NCBI GenBank assembly: GCA_902769585.1
Contig: CACXPT010000017.1
Location: forward strand, 1-36,305
Length of the DNA stretch: 36,305 nucleotides
Source: an uncultured bacterium
GTDB taxonomy: Bacteria > Verrucomicrobiota > Kiritimatiellia > RFP12 > UBA1067
Direction of reading: 5' to 3'
The position numbers and the translations under genes are program-made. The notes below the pieces were generated by a model. That model was not told the origin of the DNA and made no database searches. It worked only from the letters and a program-made list of their open reading frames with translations. This document shows positions 1 through 7,638 of this stretch, piece by piece; the first letter of the stretch is position 1, and every line of letters begins with the position of its first letter.

Positions 1-1
1 C

Positions 2-442
2 GCCTGGCCCGCGCTCTGGATGTGCGGCGTCAACAAGGACGCCCAGGGACGCCGCTGGCCGTGGAACGGCGAGATCGACATCGTGGAGCGGCTGAACGGA
101 GACGCCTTCGTCTACCAGACCGTCCACTCGGGCTGGACGCACCACAAGAAGCACAAGAAAGACCCCAAGCACAACGGCAAGGCACCGATCGTCAACGGCG
201 ACTGGAACGTGTACGGCATGGAGATCACGCCCACGGAGCTCGTCTGGTCGGTAAACGGAAAGGACACGTTCCGCTACCCGAAGACGGACTGCGGCGACCC
301 CGACCAGTGGCCGTTCGACAATCCGTTCTACTTCCTCCTCGACATGCAGCTGGGCGGGAAATGGGTCGGCGACGTCAACCTCGACACACTTCCCGTCGAG
401 ATGTACATCGACTACATCCGCATATACGAAAAGACGCCCTAG
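2..442 (+). CDS. Glycoside hydrolase family 16 protein, C-terminal part (5' end outside window)
   Basis: Open from the window edge; about 146 residues remain. GH16 enzymes cleave beta-1,3/1,4-glucans or galactans. The visible part starts with AWPALWM, then reads WPWNGEIDIVERLNGD, which carries the GH16 catalytic signature E-I-D-x-x-E (nucleophile and acid/base glutamates), followed by the usual jelly-roll strands and a terminal DYIRIYE strand. The fold ends normally at residue IYEKTP with a TAG stop, so only the N-terminal portion (signal peptide and first strands) is missing. It is followed after about 50 bp by a ThuA gene on the same strand, suggesting a polysaccharide-use cluster. Substrate cannot be set from this fragment. 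Family assignment is firm; partial status is certain. Confidence 0.88.
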   Translation, partial: AWPALWMCGVNKDAQGRRWPWNGEIDIVERLNGDAFVYQTVHSGWTHHKKHKKDPKHNGKAPIVNGDWNVYGMEITPTELVWSVNGKDTFRYPKTDCGDPDQWPFDNPFYFLLDMQLGGKWVGDVNLDTLPVEMYIDYIRIYEKTP

Positions 443-459
443 ATGCGGCACCCATGAAA

Positions 460-468
460 TGGTACAAT
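460..468 (+). promoter_or_regulatory. Possible extended -10 promoter for the ThuA gene
   Basis: TGG-TACAAT lies 26 bp before the ATG at 495. A start site near 475 would leave a 20-nt leader containing AAGGAG (484-489). No good -35 hexamer is visible, so it rests on the extended -10 alone. Confidence 0.35.
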
Positions 469-494
469 TATCGCAACGCCAACAAGGAGTTCCC

Positions 495-1345
495 ATGAAA
501 AAGATGATTCTGATGTCGTGCGCCCTTGCCGCCGCCGCTACATTCGGCGGTCCTGGGCGAGTGTTCCCGCAAGTGAAGCCCTCCGACGAGGCGAAGCTCG
601 TCCAGCTCGTGGCCGACTGGCCCGCCGCCCCGGCCGCCAAGCCACGCAAGATCCTCGTGTGCAACTACCTGCGCGGCTGCGAATGGCACGGACCGTCCGT
701 CTCCTACGGCACGCGCCTCTTCGCCCTCGCGAGCGTGAAAGGCGGCTACAAGGTCGATTTCACCGACATCCGCCAGCTCGCCATCAAGGGCCTTCTCGAC
801 GGCTACGACGCCGTGGTCCTCAACAACACCACCAACTTCCAGGAGGCGGAGGCGCCTGGCGTCTCCGAGAACCTGCTCGACTACGTCTCCAAGGGCGGCG
901 GGCTCCTCCTCGTCCACTCCGCCGTTGACGCGTTCAACGACTCGCCGACCGTGCAGGAGATGAACGGCGGACTCTTCTGGGCGCACCCTTGGACGGCCGG
1001 CGGCGGCGACTGGTGTTTCCGCAACGAGGAATCCGACCACCCGCTCATGGCCTCCTTCAAGTCGCTCCCGACCATCTTCCACCTGGGCGACGAGATCTAC
1101 ATGCACCCCACGCCCCCCTTCGACCGCTCCAAGGTGCGCGTGCTCATCTCGCTCTGCCTCGACGACGCGAATTCGCCGTCTCTTGGTGCCGCCGCTGGGG
1201 CAAGGGCCGCGTGTTCTACACCACCTACGCCCACGATACACGCGCCTGGCTCGATCCCGCACGCCTCTATCACATCCTCGGCGGACTCCAGTACGCCACC
1301 GGCGACGTGAAGGTGGACGACTCTCCACGCAACGACAGGAAGTAA
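495..1345 (+). CDS. ThuA-domain secreted protein, single-base frameshift near 1167
   Basis: ThuA-like proteins have a class-I glutamine-amidotransferase-like fold and accompany Gfo/Idh oxidoreductases in PVC sugar catabolism. ATG at 495 is preferred over 459: AAGGAG lies 6 bp upstream, and it begins a clear signal peptide (MKKMILMSCALAAAA). ThuA features include KILVCNYLRGCEWHG, a GYDAVVLNNTTNF stretch, GGGLLLVHSA and the HLGDEIY motif. The frame breaks after LCLDD: the original frame runs to 1310 with low-quality Pro/Thr/Ser sequence, while the next frame gives REFAVSWCRRWGKGRVFYTTYAHD, the expected ThuA C-terminus, up to TAA at 1345. One missing C at 1166/1167 explains it. Either a sequencing/assembly error or a recent mutation. 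It ends 7 bp before the Gfo/Idh gene. Confidence 0.82.
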
Positions 1346-1352
1346 GCGTGCC

Positions 1353-2741
1353 ATGACGACTCGCCGCGCCTTCCTCCAGTCCGCCGCCCTCGCCGCGCCC
1401 GCCCTTCTCGGCGATCTTGCGGCATTGCCGCGTCCGCAACGCCCCAAGCCTTCCAACCGCATCAACATTGCCATGATCGGTTGTGGCTATCAGGCTACGT
1501 ACGGTAATCTCAACTCGTTCCTCGTCGATCCGCGCGTGCAGATCACCATGGCGTGCGACCCCATCCTGCGCGCGCCAGGTTACGGCTACAAGGCCGAAGC
1601 CAAGGCTGGCCGCGCTGTACTGAAGGCGAAGGTGGATGCCTTCTACGGCAACCACGACTGCCGCATGGAGCAGGACTGGCGCAAGGTGGTGGACGATCCG
1701 ACAATCGATGCTGTGGTGGTTATGACGCCAGACCATTGGCACGCCGCCATCGGCATAGCCGCAATGCGCAAGGGCAAGCACGTTTACGGGCAGAAACCGC
1801 TCGCTCTCGGCATCTCGGAGGGGCAGGAAATGGTGCGTGTCGCCCGCGAGACGGGCGTCGTGTTCCAGACCGGCTCGCAACAGCGCAGCGCGAGCGAGTT
1901 TCGCGTCGCCTGCGAGATCGTGCGCAACGGCTATCTCGGCGAACTGAAGGGATGCGAAGTCAAGGTGGAGACGAAACGCGGCGGTTGCTGGGGACACACC
2001 TTCAACCGCGAGCGCCGCAAGCCGCCGGCCTACTTCGAGCCCGGCATGTGGGACCTCTGGCAGGGCCCCGCCCGCCACTGGGAGGACAACGCCTTCATCC
2101 CCGGCATCCACGAGCCTATGGTGTGGCGCTTCAACTCCCGCACCGGCAACGGCATGCTCGCCGACTGGGGCGCGCACCACTTCGACATCATCCAGTGGGC
2201 GCTCGGCAAGGACGACAGCGGCCCCGTCGCCGTGGAGAACATGACCACCAACCTCCCCGAGGACGACGAGGTCTTCGACTTCGCCGACGTCTTCGACCTC
2301 GACTTCGTCTACGACAACGGCATCCGCTGCCACGTCTCGAACGGACACATGGACGACCCCGTCTTCAAGTTCCACAACGGCGTCCTCTTCCACGGCACGG
2401 AAGGCGACCTCCTCGTGCGGCGTGGCTTCATCCAGCTGCCGCCCAAGCTGAAGAAGTGGCGCGAGAAGAAAGACCTCAAGGATACAGATATCCACCTGCA
2501 CAAGTCGCGCGGATCACACGAGTCGGACTTCATCGACGGCATCTGCCTCGGCACGCCCGTCGCCGCGCCCTGCTCGACCGGGCACCGCTCCGCCACGCTC
2601 TGCCACCTCGCCAACATCTGCGAGCACCTGCGCATCAAAGGCCTCCGCTGGGATCCCGTCGCCGAGCGCGTCATCGGAAACGACGCCGCCCAACGCCTCA
2701 CCGTCGTCCCCCACCACAACGGCTGGACGCTCGGGGCATAA
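1353..2741 (+). CDS. Tat-exported Gfo/Idh/MocA family oxidoreductase
   Basis: NAD(P)-dependent sugar oxidoreductase family, 462 residues. A twin-arginine signal (TTRRAFLQSAALAAPALLG) leads the protein, so export in folded form, with cofactor bound, is likely. The Rossmann motif IGCGYQATYGN follows near residue 42. TPDHWHAAIGIAAMRKGKHVYGQKPL carries the family lysine; the usual EKP is QKP here. The C-terminal Gfo/Idh domain contains WGAHHFDIIQWALG. Such Tat-exported members are abundant in Planctomycetes and Verrucomicrobia, often beside ThuA genes as here (7-bp gap, likely one operon with ThuA and GH16). GGAAG at 1338-1342 is a modest ribosome site. Substrate unknown; an oxidised sugar intermediate is an inference from the neighbourhood. 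It converges on thiE with 7 bp between stops. Confidence 0.9.
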   Translation: MTTRRAFLQSAALAAPALLGDLAALPRPQRPKPSNRINIAMIGCGYQATYGNLNSFLVDPRVQITMACDPILRAPGYGYKAEAKAGRAVLKAKVDAFYGNHDCRMEQDWRKVVDDPTIDAVVVMTPDHWHAAIGIAAMRKGKHVYGQKPLALGISEGQEMVRVARETGVVFQTGSQQRSASEFRVACEIVRNGYLGELKGCEVKVETKRGGCWGHTFNRERRKPPAYFEPGMWDLWQGPARHWEDNAFIPGIHEPMVWRFNSRTGNGMLADWGAHHFDIIQWALGKDDSGPVAVENMTTNLPEDDEVFDFADVFDLDFVYDNGIRCHVSNGHMDDPVFKFHNGVLFHGTEGDLLVRRGFIQLPPKLKKWREKKDLKDTDIHLHKSRGSHESDFIDGICLGTPVAAPCSTGHRSATLCHLANICEHLRIKGLRWDPVAERVIGNDAAQRLTVVPHHNGWTLGA

Positions 2742-2748
2742 AAGGCAT

Positions 2749-3405
2749 CTACGCCAACTTGGCAATGCGCTGCAGGCCGACGATCGCAGAGTATGGATCC
2801 GTGCTCTGGCAGACGGCGCGGACTACGGCGAAGTTGCGCGCGCCGGCGGCAATCACCTCGGGCAGGCGTGCCGCGTCGATGCCGCCGATAGCGACGGCCG
2901 GGAACGGCACTGAGGCGATCATCTCGCTCATCGTGGCAAGGCCGAGCGTCGGATCCGGGATGTCCTTCGTAGGCGTTGCGTAGACGGGGCCGACACCGAT
3001 GTAGTCTGGAATTGCGGCCGCGCAGGAGCGCGGCTCTCCCGCCGTCCCGGCGGCGGCACGAGCCTGTGCCGGGTTATGCGTCGACAAGCCCACGATCTTT
3101 AGGGACGGGAACTTCTGCCGCACTTCGGCGACTGGCATGTCGTCCTGTCCCACGTGTACGCCGTCCGCCTCAACCTCGGCGGCAATCGCCGGATCGTCAT
3201 TAACGATGAAGAGGGTTTCAGTGCCGCGAGTGATGCGCCTCACCTCGTGAGCCTCGCGCAGGACATCCGCGCGCTCGGCGTGCTTCATGCGCAGCTGGAC
3301 GATGCGCACCCTGGCCTTCACGGCTGCCTCCGCGCAACGCGCGTAGCCGACCACGGGATTGGTCATCACAAGATAAAATCCAAAGTCTGTCAAGCGTTGC
3401 ACCAT
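2749..3405 (-). CDS. thiE: Thiamine-phosphate synthase
   Basis: Joins HMP-PP and HET-P to give thiamine phosphate; cytosolic TIM barrel, 218 residues (typical about 210-220). Motifs in order: VQLRMK (phosphate-binding R/K pair), IVNDDPAIAAEVEADGVHVGQDD (Mg-pyrophosphate loop), GLSTHN, DYIGVGPVYATPTK and AIGGI. No other thiamin gene is nearby. Odd point: between STHN and DYIGVGP the family normally has about 12-13 residues, but here there are about 24. The extra AGTAGEPRSCAA is encoded by the dispersed palindromic element described separately (3017-3053), apparently inserted in frame in an exposed loop. The gene follows the repeat protein by 36 bp and could be co-transcribed with it. Enzyme assignment is strong; activity with the insertion is likely but untested. 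Confidence 0.93.
   Translation of the reverse strand: MVQRLTDFGFYLVMTNPVVGYARCAEAAVKARVRIVQLRMKHAERADVLREAHEVRRITRGTETLFIVNDDPAIAAEVEADGVHVGQDDMPVAEVRQKFPSLKIVGLSTHNPAQARAAAGTAGEPRSCAAAIPDYIGVGPVYATPTKDIPDPTLGLATMSEMIASVPFPAVAIGGIDAARLPEVIAAGARNFAVVRAVCQSTDPYSAIVGLQRIAKLA
3017..3053 (-). repeat. Palindromic coding element inside thiE (two hairpins)
   Basis: On the plus strand GCCGCGC (3017-3023), loop AGGA, GCGCGGC (3028-3034) form a perfect 7-bp stem. CCGCCG (3039-3044), TCC, CGGCGG (3048-3053) form a second. Compared with copies in the GH106 and Asp-box genes, the T:A stem pair is replaced by C:G on both sides, a compensatory change. It keeps the thiE frame and encodes about 11-12 extra residues. 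This copy lies in the opposite orientation, relative to the gene, to those in the GH106 and Asp-box genes. Confidence 0.75.
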
Positions 3406-3441
3406 TCTTTCGTGTATTTCGTGGTTACCAAGAATCGCTTT

Positions 3442-3945
3442 CTATTTCTTCGTACCGATCACGCGGCCCTGCGCGTCGCGGTAGGTGACACGTCCGGAAC
3501 TGTCCTTCGTCGAAGTGCCAGTCACGCGTCCCATCGAGTCGCGGTAGGTGGTTTTGCCGTAGCTGTCGGTCGTGGCCGTGCCGGTGGTGCGTCCCATCGA
3601 GTCGCGGTAGGTCGTCTTGCCGTAGCTGTCGGTCGTGGCAGAACCCTGGTTGCGGCCCATGGCGTCGCGGTAGGTGGTCTTGCCGTAGTTGTCCGTGGTG
3701 GCAGACCCCTGCGTGCGGCCCATGGCGTCGCGGTAGGTGGTCTTGCCGTAGTTGTCCGTGGTTGCCGAACCCTGCGTGCGGCCCATGGCGTCGCGGTAGG
3801 TGGTCTTGCCGTAGTTGTCCGTGGTTGCCGAACCCTGTGTGCGGCCCATCGCGTCACGGTATATCTGGGGGTTGGCCTGCGCGGATACTGGCAAAACGAA
3901 TCCGGCGACAATGGCGACTACTGCGAGAATCCTGATTGTTTTCAT
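3442..3945 (-). CDS. Secreted 21-residue tandem-repeat protein
   Basis: 167 residues. A signal peptide (MKTIRILAVVAIVAGFVLPVSAQA, cleavage near SAQA-N) precedes six tandem 21-residue units plus a partial seventh. The unit reads YRDAMGRTQGSATTD-N/S-YGKTT and decays toward the C-terminus (YRDSMGRVTGTSTKDSSGRVT, then YRDAQGRVIGTKK). The Y-R-D-x-x-G-R-x-x-G-x-x-x-x-D-x-x-G-x pattern suggests a small beta-strand repeat, as in beta-flower or YD-like extracellular proteins; fold is inference. GGAAG (3952-3956) 6 bp upstream fixes the ATG. The first three units are nearly identical at DNA level, so recent expansion is likely. Exported or periplasmic; function unknown. It lies between pilQ and thiE with no clear link to either. 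Confidence 0.8.
   Translation of the reverse strand: MKTIRILAVVAIVAGFVLPVSAQANPQIYRDAMGRTQGSATTDNYGKTTYRDAMGRTQGSATTDNYGKTTYRDAMGRTQGSATTDNYGKTTYRDAMGRNQGSATTDSYGKTTYRDSMGRTTGTATTDSYGKTTYRDSMGRVTGTSTKDSSGRVTYRDAQGRVIGTKK
3445..3861 (-). repeat. 63-bp coding tandem repeat, 6.6 copies
   Basis: Phrases such as GCGGCCCAT and GTCGCGGTAGGT recur every 63 bp on the plus strand. Copies nearest the 5' end of the gene are almost identical, and divergence grows toward the 3' end. All copies stay in frame and encode the 21-residue units of the secreted protein. Confidence 0.85.
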
Positions 3946-4048
3946 GCTAGACTTCCTTTCTGCCTATAGCGGCTCTGTAGCCAGTTAGGGCTTTTCAAGG
4001 AGCGTTTCTGACACGCATGGCGGGTGGAGGAACCCCGCTCTACCATTG

Positions 4049-6367
4049 TTACTGGGTGACGGGAGTTATCGTGACCGTGCCAGGCGCTTCCTCGTCCTTC
4101 TTTTCGGCAGCTTTCTTCTCGCGTTCGGCCCGCTGTTCGTCCAGCGTGCGCGTATCGATCTTGAGAACATCGTTCGCCGCATTCGGACGATCACCAGGCT
4201 CAAGCTCACGCCCCTCTACGTACTCGCGGCCGCGCACCGCATTCTTCGGCAGGCCGATGTCCTCTGGCAGGTTCGCCGGGTCGGCAATGCCAACGGTCAC
4301 GAAGATGAGAATTTCCTTTTGGACTTTTCCACGGCTCTTCCATCCAAAGAGCTTCGGCCCGATCCACGGAATCTTGCGCAGATACGGGATTCCAGAATCA
4401 ATGTCCCCCTCCTCTGTCTTTGAGAGGCCGCCAATGACCGCTGTCGCTCCATCCTTCATCGTGAATTCGGTGGTCAGGCGCTTGAAAAGCAGGATCGGAT
4501 ACGAACCATACGGTGCATCTGACCCACCAGAGATGTGATAGAACCCATCTTCCGTGACGGTCTTGTCAAGATCGCTGATGGACGGCACGATCTCCACGCT
4601 GATGAGTCCATCGGGCGAGATGCGCGGCTTGACCGTAAGCGTAATGCCCCATGAGAAGAATGCCGTCTTGGAGAACAGTCCGTCCTCCCCAGGAATGACT
4701 TCGAGCTTGGCATCGCTCTTGGTATAACCAGATTGCGTATCGTGCTGCGATGTGAGCGTAACGTTGGGGAACTTTGTCGTTCGGTCGAAGAGAGCCTCCT
4801 TGCCATTGGACACGATGATCTTCGGATTGGAGAATATCTTGGTGTCTTCCAGCTGTTCAAACGCGCTCATCGCAAGACGGAAGTCATCGGCGGAAAGCTG
4901 TCCGGAAAATACGCGTGCATTACGCCAGGCCATATCGGCATCCTTATTAAGGGCCTGATCATGGAAGATCTTGTCATAGACGAGATTTTTATCAGAATCG
5001 CCGGTAAGCCTCGTCGGCGTGGATACGCCTGGCACCTCGACGTTCTTTTTCAAGTAGTCCACGGCGGAATGGCCGTCGGAAATATCTTGACCAGCCGCGT
5101 TATATGTCTTTGGGGTATAAACCATCGTCTCTGTTCCTGCCGCGAATTTGTTGAGTCGGCCATTGCTGTATTCCATGCCAGCGTTGAGATCGTGTACCGA
5201 CGCGCCCCAGCTTTCAAGTTGATTCCACTGCAGGCCCAACTTGTGCATGGCCTGGTTAGAGAGTTCAATGAAGCGTGCTTCGATGTAGATCTGCGGCACG
5301 GCCTTGTCAACGGCCTTGATGATCGCCTCGCAGTCCGCCAGAACATGTTCGTTCGCCGTTACCACAATCGTGTTGGCGCCCTGAAACGGAGTGGCGACGC
5401 TCTTGGCGAACTTCCCGTCTCTCCCTTTTACTCCGAATGATTCATTGAACAGCTTGGCCAGCTCGTCGACGGAGGCGTGGTTCAGCTGGAACGTGCGCGT
5501 GAAGATCGGCTCAGCCAGCTTGTCCTCCTTGATGAAGTGGATGCCGCCCGTAGACTCCACACGATAACCGCGCGAATTGAGGATCGACTTCATGCCTTGC
5601 AGCCACGGCACGTGCTTGAGCGACACGGAGACTCGCTGCTGAAGGTTTGAGGACTCTGCATAGATGATGTTCGCGCCTGTCGCACGGCGGAACTGGCGAA
5701 GGATGTCGGTAAGAGAGGCGTTGTCCGACGTGATGTCCACAAGAGCCGTCTCGTCGCTCGCCAGAAAGCGTGCGGCTATCTCCGCCCCATTCGCGGACAT
5801 GGGCGCGGCCGGTACTGACGACGGAGCAGCTGCAGGAGCCGAAGCCGGTTCCGCAAGCTTCACGACAGGACGTCCCTTTGCCGCCTCTGCTGAATCGTCG
5901 TCGATTTCGCTCAGGTTGATCTCGTCCGCCTCCGCGACCTCCGACTGCTTCTTTTCAGCGGGCTTATCCTCAACTGTTTTTGCCGCCACTGCCTCTGGTT
6001 CGGGGACTTTTGGCGTCGGCTTTTCCGCCACTTTTGGAGCTGGCTTGTCAACAGGTTTCCGGACAGTTTCCGCCACTGGCTTCGCAACGGGCTTCTTGGC
6101 TTGCTCTACCTCGGGTTTTGCGGCAGGTTTCTCGACGGACTTCTCGGCGGGCTTGGCGACTGGCTGCGACACGGGCTTCTCGGCGGGCTTAGCCGAAGGC
6201 TGTGGCGCCGGCTTCTCCGTCGACTTCGCGGCTGTAGCCGAAGAGTCGGCATCTGGCACCAGCAAGTCGCCCAAAGAAGGCCCTTGCCCCTGCCCGACGG
6301 CTACGGTCGCCCAAACACCCGCGCATACAGCGAGAAGAACGCCATTGATCTCTTTGCGGAATTCCAT
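4049..6367 (-). CDS. pilQ: Type IV pilus secretin (PilQ-like)
   Basis: Outer-membrane secretin through which the pilus or secreted substrate passes; 772 residues. A signal peptide covers about 1-25. Residues 45-165 are a low-complexity KP/EKP/AKP-rich linker, probably spanning peptidoglycan. An STN-like domain follows (DILRQFRRATGANIIYAESS, about 222-275), then a secretin N-domain (FQLNHASVDELAKLF onward, near 295-370), and the secretin core with NPKIIVSNGKEALF, TTEFTMKDGATAVIGGL and the signature GIPYLRKIPWIGPKLFG before KEILIFVT (about 500-710). The last 60 residues are charged. It is the last gene of pilM-N-O-P-Q, 42 bp after the pilP-like gene, the standard order of the T4P alignment complex. 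A GspD-type role cannot be excluded, but the neighbours favour T4P. Confidence 0.93.
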   Translation of the reverse strand: MEFRKEINGVLLAVCAGVWATVAVGQGQGPSLGDLLVPDADSSATAAKSTEKPAPQPSAKPAEKPVSQPVAKPAEKSVEKPAAKPEVEQAKKPVAKPVAETVRKPVDKPAPKVAEKPTPKVPEPEAVAAKTVEDKPAEKKQSEVAEADEINLSEIDDDSAEAAKGRPVVKLAEPASAPAAAPSSVPAAPMSANGAEIAARFLASDETALVDITSDNASLTDILRQFRRATGANIIYAESSNLQQRVSVSLKHVPWLQGMKSILNSRGYRVESTGGIHFIKEDKLAEPIFTRTFQLNHASVDELAKLFNESFGVKGRDGKFAKSVATPFQGANTIVVTANEHVLADCEAIIKAVDKAVPQIYIEARFIELSNQAMHKLGLQWNQLESWGASVHDLNAGMEYSNGRLNKFAAGTETMVYTPKTYNAAGQDISDGHSAVDYLKKNVEVPGVSTPTRLTGDSDKNLVYDKIFHDQALNKDADMAWRNARVFSGQLSADDFRLAMSAFEQLEDTKIFSNPKIIVSNGKEALFDRTTKFPNVTLTSQHDTQSGYTKSDAKLEVIPGEDGLFSKTAFFSWGITLTVKPRISPDGLISVEIVPSISDLDKTVTEDGFYHISGGSDAPYGSYPILLFKRLTTEFTMKDGATAVIGGLSKTEEGDIDSGIPYLRKIPWIGPKLFGWKSRGKVQKEILIFVTVGIADPANLPEDIGLPKNAVRGREYVEGRELEPGDRPNAANDVLKIDTRTLDEQRAEREKKAAEKKDEEAPGTVTITPVTQ

Positions 6368-6409
6368 ACCAGCACCTCTCTTTCGTTCTGTTTTCCTTGT
6401 TTTGAAACC

Positions 6410-7015
6410 TCATTTGACGCGGCGGGCCCTTACATGCTCCAGCCGCAGCTTCTGTCCGCCATCTCCCCACCTGACACGCCAAGTGAACCGGACGCCGTCC
6501 AGCGTCGTGGACATGTAGTCGCCATCGCCGTATATGTTGCCGTTTATGCTGATGGTAGCCCGCACTTGCCCGTCCTGCGTCTTCACCACGGCCGGGTTGC
6601 TGAACTTGAGCGACTTCTTCGCCTTCTTCCATTCCTCTGGCGTGATCTCCCGCTTGCGCTCCGCCTCGGCCTTGGCGGCGGCCTCTTGCGCGGCCTTCTC
6701 TGCCGCCGCTTTCGCGGCAGCCTCCTTGGCGGCGGCCACCTTCGCCGCCGCCTCGCGAGCCGCCGCCTCCTTGGCCGCAGCATCCTTCTTTGCCGCCGCT
6801 TCCTTTGCGGCCTTCTCCGCCGCTGCGGCCTTTGCATCGACCTTCGGCGCTTGAGGTTTCGGTTTTGGCTTCGGCTTCTTGCGCACCTCGGCGGAAATGG
6901 GAGTCCGCTCTCCTTCATAGCCCTTCGGCCAGAAGGGATTGCGCAGACCCTCGGCAGCGCCAAGCGTCATTGATGCCAGCAACGGCAACAGTAGGAGTCT
7001 TGCGGAAGCTCTCAT
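6410..7015 (-). CDS. PilP-position periplasmic protein with Lys/Ala-rich linker
   Basis: 201 residues. A short hydrophobic leader (MRASARLLLLPLLASMTLGAAEG) is followed by LRNPFWPKGYEGE, an 'NPFWP' element also seen in pilus/type II accessory proteins, then KPKPKPKP and about 75 residues of A/K/E repeats (probably a helical or rigid spacer), then a compact C-terminal beta domain (KFSNPAVVKTQDGQVRATISINGNIYGDGDYMST...). Its ATG overlaps the pilO-like stop (ATGA), and the gene lies between pilO and pilQ, where pilP normally is. PilP is an inner-membrane lipoprotein linking PilNO to the secretin; no lipobox cysteine is visible here, so this is a PilP analogue by position and layout only. Confidence 0.72.
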   Translation of the reverse strand: MRASARLLLLPLLASMTLGAAEGLRNPFWPKGYEGERTPISAEVRKKPKPKPKPQAPKVDAKAAAAEKAAKEAAAKKDAAAKEAAAREAAAKVAAAKEAAAKAAAEKAAQEAAAKAEAERKREITPEEWKKAKKSLKFSNPAVVKTQDGQVRATISINGNIYGDGDYMSTTLDGVRFTWRVRWGDGGQKLRLEHVRARRVK

Positions 7016-7638
7016 TTCTTCGCACCTCCTCCCGGCGGCAACGCTGGCACCGACTGTTCACCTTTTGCAGGCCATTCAAAGACCAGTTCTGCCGACTGCG
7101 CGTCAGGGTCCTTCTGCGCCTTGATCAGCAGCGACTGAAGGGTCACGTACGGCAACAGCTTCTCGACGCGCAAGACGAAGGATGCGATCTCCGCATAGCT
7201 GCCCTTGCACACGACGCGGATCGGGTGGCGAGCGTGGAGCTGGCGCGGAGGCGGCTTAGGCAAAGGCAACGCCCGCACAGGCTGCTCGGAATAATCCAAT
7301 ATGCCCAATCCCACGTCGGCAGCGATGGGATCCAGCAGCGACTTCGCGCGCATTGCCCAAGACTCCAGCAACGGCGTAAGCAGTGCGTCGAGATATGGCT
7401 TCTGCGCCGCGTCGATCTCGGCCAGCATCCCCTTCACCCGCGCCGAATCCTTGAGATCCCGCTCCATGATGCGCTGCTGGTCCGTCAGGCTTGCCAACTC
7501 GCGCTTTGCCTTGTCTATCGACATCTGCGCAGGCTGTACGGCGAAGAGGTATATGAACGCCGCACCCGCAAGGATCAGTGCGGAGAGGAACATGGGGTTC
7601 TTGAGACCGGCGGCCGGTTTTGCGGCATCTGCGCTCAT
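7012..7638 (-). CDS. pilO: PilO-like inner-membrane alignment protein
   Basis: 208 residues. The frame stays open upstream, but ATG at 7638 is chosen because it overlaps the pilN-like TGA (ATGA) and starts MSADAAKPAAGLKNPMF, whereas the upstream part is antisense-like Arg/Gly sequence. One TM segment (about 17-35, FLSALILAGAAFIYLFAV) follows a short cytoplasmic tail, then a coiled coil (AKRELASLTDQQRIMERDLKD) and a ferredoxin-like C-terminal domain. PilO pairs with PilN in the inner membrane to connect PilM to PilP/PilQ. The sequence is divergent; assignment rests on topology and on position 3 in the pilMNOPQ cluster. Confidence 0.82.
   Translation of the reverse strand: MSADAAKPAAGLKNPMFLSALILAGAAFIYLFAVQPAQMSIDKAKRELASLTDQQRIMERDLKDSARVKGMLAEIDAAQKPYLDALLTPLLESWAMRAKSLLDPIAADVGLGILDYSEQPVRALPLPKPPPRQLHARHPIRVVCKGSYAEIASFVLRVEKLLPYVTLQSLLIKAQKDPDAQSAELVFEWPAKGEQSVPALPPGGGAKK

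Noticed and set aside
468..2501. Long minus-strand open frame (677 codons) across the ThuA and Gfo/Idh genes
   Set aside because: Antisense shadow of two recognised genes; Val/Glu/His/Arg-rich product with no domain, caused by high GC at third positions.
3445..3861. 63-bp repeats as CRISPR-like array
   Set aside because: In-frame coding repeats of a protein with a signal peptide; no spacers.
3968..3983. Seventh sigma-54 motif upstream of the 21-residue-repeat protein (TGGCTAC-AGAG-CCGCT)
   Set aside because: Spacing GG-N10-GC is exact, but the -24 and -12 flanks match poorly and the sequence also forms a small hairpin; too weak to list.
4015..4045. GCGGG...CCCGC hairpin downstream of pilQ as a terminator
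   Set aside because: Stem of only 5 bp and no following T-run.
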